Assembly: GCA_016256075.1 (NCBI GenBank)
Contig: SDVU01000557.1
Coordinates: forward strand, 1-12,329
Reading direction: 5' to 3'
DNA from: Dictyocoela muelleri
Taxonomy: Eukaryota > Microsporidia
DNA: 12,329 nt
Below the pieces are notes generated by a model. The model did no database searches. It worked only from the letters and a program-made list of their open reading frames with translations, and was not told where the DNA came from. A program made the translations under genes and the position numbers. Shown piece after piece: positions 7,365 to 12,329 of the stretch. Every line of letters begins with the position of its first letter. Positions within the stretch are counted from its first letter, which is position 1.

Positions 7365-8409
7365 CTTTTTAAAAAAAATCTAGAAATTACCCCCTTCTAT
7401 ACAAATACATCAAAAAAATAAAATAAAAAAGTAAATATTAGCAACATATAAAACAATTTTTAATAAAATATTTAATTGTCTTTAATTTTCTCTTTTAAAG
7501 AATTTTTTACAGATATCATCTATCTCAGGTGTAAGATCAGTCAATTTAAGCCTCAAATCTTCCCTGTTTGTTATATCAAGACTATTCCTTTTCATTGAAA
7601 ATAAATCATTAACTGCACTGAAACCACATTCAACTAAGTAAGAAGATGGAAAGGGTAGTAAATGCATAACAGAAATAGTGTAGTAAAAATAATATTTACT
7701 CTGAACAGAATTAGAAAGCCACATATTCACACCACCTGTGTTAAATCTAACTTTAAAGATTTCATCGTTTTGTATTTCTAAGAACTACGGGTGTAATTGA
7801 CATTCTATTGTACATACATCTACTTCAATCGAACATAAAATCCATGCTAGAAACTTAAGATTTATCAAATCTTCAAATCACTCTATAAAATCCAGTACTA
7901 TCATATCTAAGTGTTTTAAAATTATTTTTTTAACATTATATGAAATGCATAAATTGCTTAGATTTGAAAAATCAGACATATTGTTATTTTAAACGTTAAA
8001 GCGCATGAGCTTTATGGAAGAGATAAATGAAGAAATTTTTTGCTTTACGTCAAGCAAAATTGTTTTCCTACCTTGTAGTTGTTTATTTAAAAAGTTTAAT
8101 TTTTTGAAGATATTTGCTAAGTAAAATGTCATATTTTTATTATCATCATTTTTTAAAAATTCAGTACATTCATCATCATATAAAAAAGCTAATATATTCA
8201 CATACATTTCAACAAATCGTAAGAACAGGTTCCTCTTGAAAGCCGTCTAACTTCTGTATATAACAAAATCTTGACATGATCAGCATCGAGAGATTAGCAA
8301 AAAATGTTTAAAAGGCCTTTCTGTCATTGGATTCGTTTTGATTCTATTAATAAAACGAATTATAGATGATAAAGCAAGGTTCAGTTCGGGAGCTAATTTT
8401 TTAGCAACA

Positions 8410-8438
8410 TGATTTTCGGATCATGTTTGTTTTTCCCT
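8410..8438 (+). repeat. Merlin left end: target duplication plus inverted repeat
   Basis: TGATTTTC (8410-8417) is one copy of the target duplication. The element starts GGATCATGTTTGTTTTTCCC (8418-8437), which matches the inverted right end. Confidence 0.82.
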
Positions 8439-9479
8439 TGGAAACATCAAGTCTGTCCCCCCTACAATAATTTAAATAAAAACGACTTAGAAATTAATTT
8501 ATTTCAAATAACTCTAATAAATTGTTATAATTTTCACATCAAACATCATTTTTCCACTGTCACTCTGCTAAAACACCTTTTAAAACACCTCTAAATATAC
8601 TCTTATGTATTTTTATCTGGTATTTGCATTTCGCCCAATATGATTCTATTGTTTGGGTGTTTACACCGTTTATTGGGTTTACAAAATTTTCTGAATGATT
8701 AACTGTTTGGTGTGTAAATCTTATATTATTAAATAATGAACTGTAACTTCTCCACATATCTGAGTGAATTATAGTTCCAGAAAGGCAAACATTCTCAACA
8801 ATCGGAATAAATGTTGTTGCTTTTCTATCAACAACCTCTTACAAAAACTATCTTGCTGGGGTGTATGAAGTATCTACCTTACCAAACACCCATATTTCTC
8901 TAGTGGGTTGTCTTCCTCTATTATACTTCTGCTTGTGTCGAAACAAACTTTCGTCTATTTGTACAATCAAGCCATCACCACCAAGTTTTATCGGAAATTT
9001 TGTATAATATTTTATACATTGATTTCTAATATGAGCAATAATATCAATTATTGTCGTTTTTTTAATTGTTGTTTCCCTAGATATTTGTACTTGGATATGA
9101 CCACTAAACCATTTCCACAAAATACGCAATATCTCAGACAATGGAACACTAATATTTTTCGAATAAAGACTCACACCTGATTGATAAATATTTTTTATAT
9201 TTTAAACACCTCTTGTTAAAACATCTAAAAGCCATTTTATCTTTATTTCTCTTATAAATACAAAATTTCATATCATTAAAACAAAACTCACATTTTAAAA
9301 CACCTTTCAACAATCCTTTATTTCAAAAAAAACATAATAATATTTTCAACAGGACCTATTATTAGAGGTTCTAAAGAATTTGGTTTTAATGGAATGACAT
9401 GGGTTGTATAAAATTAATATAATTAAAAATTTATCAAGTCTGTTTTTTTTTCCCCGGAGGAAAAAAACAGAGTTGATCC
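8418..9479 (-). mobile_element. Merlin DNA transposon inserted in the hAT transposase gene
   Basis: A 1,062-bp element bounded by related inverted ends: GGATCATGTTTGTTTTTCCC at the left, and GGATCAACTCTGTTTTTTTC as the inverted right end. It is flanked by TGATTTTC / AGATTTTC, an 8-bp duplication with one mismatch, in line with the 8-9 bp of Merlin. Size and an IS1016/ISXO2-type transposase agree with the superfamily. The duplication allows an exact insertion point: with one copy and the element left out, the hAT frame across the site reads ENLVAKKL, the family's usual sequence. The insertion therefore came after hAT arrived and while that frame was still close to intact. Confidence 0.9.
8560..9408 (-). 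pseudogene. Merlin transposase remnant (IS1016/ISXO2-like DDE)
   Basis: Minus-strand transposase, in order. First a zinc ribbon beginning CEFCFND (9281-9292 for CEFC), with two more Cys pairs before LSIRCESLF. Next a helical linker, LSEILRILWKWFSGHIQVQI. Then the catalytic core: first Asp in VQIDESLFRHKQKYNRGRQ, second Asp in TIIHSDMWRSY, and final Glu in GVNTQTIESYWAKCK. FVNPINGVNTQ is typical of the ISXO2-like domain. All three DDE residues remain, but the frame is broken at least three times (a stop upstream of the zinc ribbon, a shift just after LSIRCESLF, and a stop/shift near 8845), and no credible start codon is in frame. It is non-functional in this copy. Confidence 0.88.
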
Positions 9480-9487
9480 AGATTTTC
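9441..9487 (+). repeat. Merlin right end: palindromic inverted repeat plus target duplication
   Basis: The terminal inverted repeat ends at 9479 (TTGATCC), followed by target duplication AGATTTTC (9480-9487). The inner part, CTGTTTTTTTTTCCCC then GGAGGAAAAAAACAG (9440-9470), is itself an imperfect palindrome. It contributes a foreign tail (CFFPPGKKKQT) to the broken hAT frame. Confidence 0.8.
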
Positions 9488-10339
9488 TCTATGAATAACA
9501 CGGTGAACAATTAGTAAATCTGGATTCTTTCGTTTAATAAGCTGAAGACATCTATTTCTTTTACCCATCATTGAAGGTGCACCATCTGCAGCGCAAGAAA
9601 TTATATTGTTGATGGGTATTTCATTCTTTGATAGATATTCATTTAAAACCTTGAATATATCAATTGCAGTTGTTTTTCTTTCCAAAGAATTACAAAAAAC
9701 CATTTCTTCTTTAAACTCGCTATTCTCTACATATCTAACATATGCCAATAACAATGTTTGACTATCTCTAACTGTGTATTCATCCAATTGCTAGGAAAAT
9801 TTTTTAACACGCAATATTTGGTTTATTGTGACTCAACATTGTCAGACATGCAATCAATACGCCTCTTACTGAATCGCTACTGAGTGGCAACTGTGAAAAT
9901 TTTATATCGTTTATTTTTAGAACGTTCTGTAAAAAAGAAGAAATAGCAGGTTGAATGAGAGTTTTTGCTATTTTATGTGGTTTTCCTGTTTTAGCTATTA
10001 ATAAAGAAGCTTCAAATGAAGTTTTTAAAAGATCGACATAAAACTTTAGCATCTGTTTCGATAAATTTTAAAATAGTCTTACGGGTTTCAAAGTTATAAA
10101 TCAATTCTGCTCTCTTTTCTAAACTTAAATCTTCTTTATGGATGTACTGTCGTGAAATGTTTTTTTAATGTCCCTAGTTTCATAAGTCTATTAGAAAACG
10201 TTTTTTCACAGAATATACAAAATGGAGTGGTTGTCGAATGTAATGCTGTAATAAATCCATAAGCACCGTAGCTTTCTAAATACTTTCTATTTTTTTTTCT
10301 GTCATTTTTTAACCCTTGAATTTTTTTTTAAAATATAGC

Positions 10340-10436
10340 AAAATTACCCCCTTAAAGGTCAAAATTACCCCCTTAAAGGTCAAAATTACCCCCCTTAAAG
10401 GTCAAAATTACCCCCTTAAAGGTCAAAATTACCCCC
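10340..10436. repeat. 21-bp tandem array inside the hAT end
   Basis: Four full units plus a 12-base partial unit of a 21-22 bp repeat (AAAATTACCCCCTTAAAGG plus TC): 10340-10360, 10361-10381, 10382-10403 (one extra C), 10404-10424 and 10425-10436. The units are almost identical, so the expansion is recent. A single ATTACCCCC is present at the opposite hAT end, so the array grew from a subterminal motif. Confidence 0.92.
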
Positions 10437-10454
10437 AGGGTCTCCTATGACCCC

Positions 10455-10476
10455 TTTGAGAAGCACTGAACTATAT
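10455..10476 (-). repeat. hAT right end: terminal inverted repeat plus target duplication
   Basis: TTTGAGAAGCACTG (10455-10468) is the inverted partner of 7351-7364. AACTATAT (10469-10476) is the second copy of the target duplication, with one change. Confidence 0.92.
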
Positions 10477-10961
10477 AAACATAGACAATAAAGGCCATGA
10501 TTAAAGGTCCAAAAAAAAATAATATTAAGTAGACTAACTCATACAACTAACACCTGCGAAGCTTAACTTCGATACTTAAAGAGATAATAGTTCGAAAAAC
10601 GGGCCGATAGTTTATCATTGACATGCTGACTAATTAAGTAAGAACAAAAATTAATTTTTAAATAGCGGAAAAAAATTATGAATATAAATATAATAGAATA
10701 ATAATTGTGATCGAAAATTTTGAATTTTATGGACACATAGATTTTTACGTCATTTTTAAATATTCTGATATATATGATCCATAAAAATTTTTATCGAAAG
10801 TAATCTATTTTTCAGAGCTTTAATTTTTTTCAAGTTTTTGGCATTTTTTTCCAAAAATGGTCAAATAAAAATAAAAAATCGCTTCTAGTTATTTTTTTTA
10901 TTATTTTTTTATAATTATTTAATAGCGTTGATTTTTTTAGTTTTTAATTTTTAACAAAAAG
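10477..10961. other. AT-rich gene-free stretch with a small inverted repeat
   Basis: I find no gene. CGAAAATTTTGAATTTTATG (10712-10731) and CATAAAAATTTTTATCG (10780-10796) are near-complementary arms about 50 bases apart. The rest is T-rich spacer. Confidence 0.5.
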
Positions 10962-10993
10962 CGGTGTTTTTTCTAAAAACGCTGAATAAAATG
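10962..10993 (+). repeat. Short hairpin-like motif, copy 2
   Basis: Second copy of the 7271-7300 motif in the same orientation. It lies before R3 copy 2, whereas the first motif lies after R3 copy 1. Confidence 0.45.
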
Positions 10994-11034
10994 AAAAAAA
11001 CTACGAAGACGTTTTTTATTTCTATGCCATTAGA

Positions 11035-11195
11035 AAAGGAAAAAAACGACAATTTTTAAAATCTAACCCGCGATTTTTTATAATCATAAAATACGGGTAT
11101 CGATTGTTTTTGTCGTTATATTCTCTACAAAATTCATGGCGCCTCTATGAATAATAAGATAAACACCCATAAATACCATTTTTATTTTTCAAAGA
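11035..11195 (+). repeat. Dispersed repeat R3, copy 2
   Basis: Direct-orientation relative of 7075-7235, recognisable from TAACCCGCGATT to ATAAATACCATTTT. Beyond 11195 the sequences differ. From 11196 to 11454 I see only AT-rich spacer. Confidence 0.6.
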
Positions 11196-11454
11196 ATACA
11201 TTAAAAAGTTTAAGGCACGAGTCGGATACAACATAACCACAGGTAAATTGTATACGCGAAAAGTTTTAGGAGTACTCGCTATAAGTTTAGGGTTTTCTAC
11301 GAGTAGTTGAAATATTTAAAAAAAATATTGGAAATCGCATATTCTTCAAAGCTTTAATTTTTTCTATTATTTTTAAAAGTATAATATGAAATATAGAGAA
11401 TAAATTTAATTTCAAAGTTATATGAGAATCAAATATTTTTAGAAACTATAGAAC

Positions 11455-11789
11455 TATATTAATAATATATAGTTATTTCTGTGAGTTATAGCTGATTAAG
11501 ACTTGGTCTGTTATGACGAAGAAGCAGAAGGGATTCTCCTATGAGTGAGGATAATGCGGGGACGCATCTAGGCAAAATAAGTAGGAAAAAAATAAAATTT
11601 ATGAAAAAACACTAATTACCTGTATCCTGCTGGGTAATTGATAAAATGAATATCGCGTATACAGCTGGACTTCTGGGTAGCTTATGAAGTGACGTATTAT
11701 CGGAACACCAAGAACCAATGGTCTCAAATCAACGGTAGAAGGCAACTCTCTGAGTTGGGAGCTATGGATGTTGTCAGCATGTAATATAC
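11455..11789 (+). mobile_element. tRNA-derived SINE-like repeat, copy D (5' truncated)
   Basis: Plus-strand copy lacking the tRNA-like head. It starts within the body near TATTAATAATATATAG and contains CTGATTAAGACTTGGTCTG, CTGTATCCTGCTGGGTAATT, CGCGTATACAGCTGGACTTC, TGGGTAGCTTAT, ACGTATTATCGGAACACCAA and the tail GTCAGCATGTAATATA at about 11774-11789. It is closest to copy A. 5' truncation is the usual result of target-primed reverse transcription, so it supports a retroposed origin. A minus-strand open frame (11599-11886) lies within it and is not a gene. Confidence 0.72.
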
Positions 11790-12257
11790 ATATTTTAATA
11801 ACTATAGGTTTGGAAAAAATGGTAATTATTAGAATTTGGAAATAAATAGAGAAAATTTTTAATAAAAACCAATGAAAAATATTCAAAATTTGGGAAAATA
11901 TAGGGTGGAAATAATAAAGAGTGGATATAAAAAATAGAGCAATTTACATTATTCTTAATAATACACAAATTATGCACCTTTTAGAGACGGCATCGTCGCA
12001 ACTCGCTAATTGAGGCGATTGCAAATAATTAGGATAAAAAAATCGAAAAAAATGCTAAATTAAATTAAAAATCTATACAAATTAAATAAAAATATAATAA
12101 AACAAAAAAACTTTTGGAAATAAGGGCGCATTTTTTTGGTACCGTTCTATTATAAAAAGCCACTTTTACCCCCCTAAAATCCGAGGAGAATATAAACTGT
12201 AAATTAAACAGGTGTTTATTTTTCTCTCAAAATTCTCAGAATGTTTTTTTTCTTTAA
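11790..12257. other. AT-rich gene-free stretch
   Basis: No supported gene. A C6 run at 12170-12175 resembles the start-proximal motif of the two host genes. The next ATG (12241) opens only a 15-residue hydrophobic frame before a stop inside the terminal palindrome. I do not call it a gene. Confidence 0.5.
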
Positions 12258-12329
12258 AATTATATATTTAGTTCTTTCTATGTTCTAGCCCCTCGGGGCT
12301 AGAACATAGAAAGAACTAAATATATAATT
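12258..12329. repeat. Perfect palindrome at the window end (35-bp arms)
   Basis: The arms 12258-12292 and 12295-12329 are perfectly complementary, separated by TC, with the centre reading CTAGCCCCTCGGGGCTAG. The window stops exactly at the end of the second arm. This may be a fold-back at a contig end, produced by library chimerism or assembly, or a genuine hairpin or inverted junction. Confidence 0.93.

Larger units (their letters stand above)
7482..10305 (-). pseudogene. hAT transposase remnant (BED finger, RNase-H-like core, dimerisation domain)
   Basis: Cut-and-paste transposase, read 5' to 3' from about 10305. A BED-type zinc finger comes first (YGFI...CIFCEKTF...HFTTVH; C-x2-C at 10208-10219, H-x4-H at 10142-10159). 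An N-terminal helical part follows (9804-10052, LLIAKTGKPHKIAKTLI). The catalytic core has LDEYT and LLLAYVRYVE, then ISCAADGAPSMMG with the second Asp, then VIHREN (9434-9787). After the Merlin insertion come VAKKLAPELNLAL (from 8408), YLANIFKKLNFLNKQLQG (7989-8207) and the hAT dimerisation domain PFPSSYLVECGFSAVNDL...RNSLDI.NREDLRLKLT (7482-7730). The order matches animal SCAND3/ZBED5/FAM200-type hATs. It is dead: besides the insertion, at least five frame breaks or stops, including one in a nine-A run just after the first ATG. Confidence 0.9.
7351..10468 (-). mobile_element. hAT DNA transposon (SCAND3/ZBED5-like), decayed, with nested Merlin
   Basis: The ends are inverted repeats CAGTGCTTCTCAAA (7351-7364 and 10455-10468). 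They are flanked by an 8-bp target duplication AATTATAT (7343-7350) / AACTATAT (10469-10476), seven of eight matching, as expected for hAT. The element spans 3,118 bp, including a 1,062-bp Merlin insertion and its extra 8 bp, so the original was about 2.05 kb. Both subterminal regions contain ATTACCCCC, expanded into a tandem array at the 3' plus-strand side. The transposase runs on the minus strand and is broken in several places. No intact source copy lies in the window. Confidence 0.93.

Noticed and set aside
7075-11195. R3 pair as long terminal repeats of an LTR element
   Set aside because: There are no TG...CA ends, primer-binding site, polypurine tract or coding relics between the copies, and identity is low and patchy.
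11599-11977. Two minus-strand open frames of 95 and 60 residues
   Set aside because: The first lies largely in SINE copy D and the second in AT-rich spacer. Neither has a recognisable domain.
12241-12288. Possible secreted-protein start, MFFFFKIIYLVLSMF
   Set aside because: It looks like a signal peptide and a C6 run lies upstream, but a stop follows after 15 residues and the sequence enters the terminal palindrome.
1-12329. CRISPR array, toxin genes or bacterial operons
   Set aside because: No regularly spaced identical repeats, ribosome-binding sites or operon-like gene packing are present. All signals point to a eukaryote.

Overview
This window looks like nuclear DNA of a microsporidian: an AT-rich (about a quarter G+C by eye), transposon-rich stretch. 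Two intact intronless genes each have a CCCC run within about 15 bases 5' of the start codon, which is the classic microsporidian start signal. The dynamin is a short, Vps1-like protein swollen by Asn-rich insertions, a style seen in large AT-rich microsporidian genomes such as Hamiltosporidium or Edhazardia. The genus is a guess; the phylum-level call is well supported but still inferred.

Layout. 1-1399: no gene; a copy of a tRNA-derived SINE-like repeat (A, 482-939) and a degenerate tandem array. 1400-3646 (-): dynamin-like GTPase. 3647-4766: divergent intergenic region holding SINE copy B, whose tail ends about 100 bases from the dynamin start. 4767-5891 (+): a coiled-coil protein whose first 120 or so residues match the SAS-6 head domain, the centriole cartwheel protein. 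5892-7350: SINE copy C (truncated), a candidate MITE with about 65-bp inverted ends, and the first copy of a dispersed repeat (R3). 7351-10468 (-): a decayed hAT transposon with 14-bp inverted ends and an 8-bp target duplication, into which a decayed 1,062-bp Merlin transposon (8418-9479) has jumped, also with inverted ends and an 8-bp duplication. 10469-12329: second R3 copy, SINE copy D and a perfect 35-bp-arm palindrome that ends exactly at the window end.

The two host genes are divergently arranged and nothing shows that they share a pathway: one is a membrane-remodelling GTPase, the other a putative microtubule-organising scaffold. The most interesting points are a SAS-6 homologue that keeps the head-to-head contact phenylalanine in a lineage without centrioles or flagella, and a four-copy SINE-like family with recognisable Pol III A and B boxes. 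The nested hAT/Merlin pair gives a clear order of events: hAT first, Merlin later, then decay.
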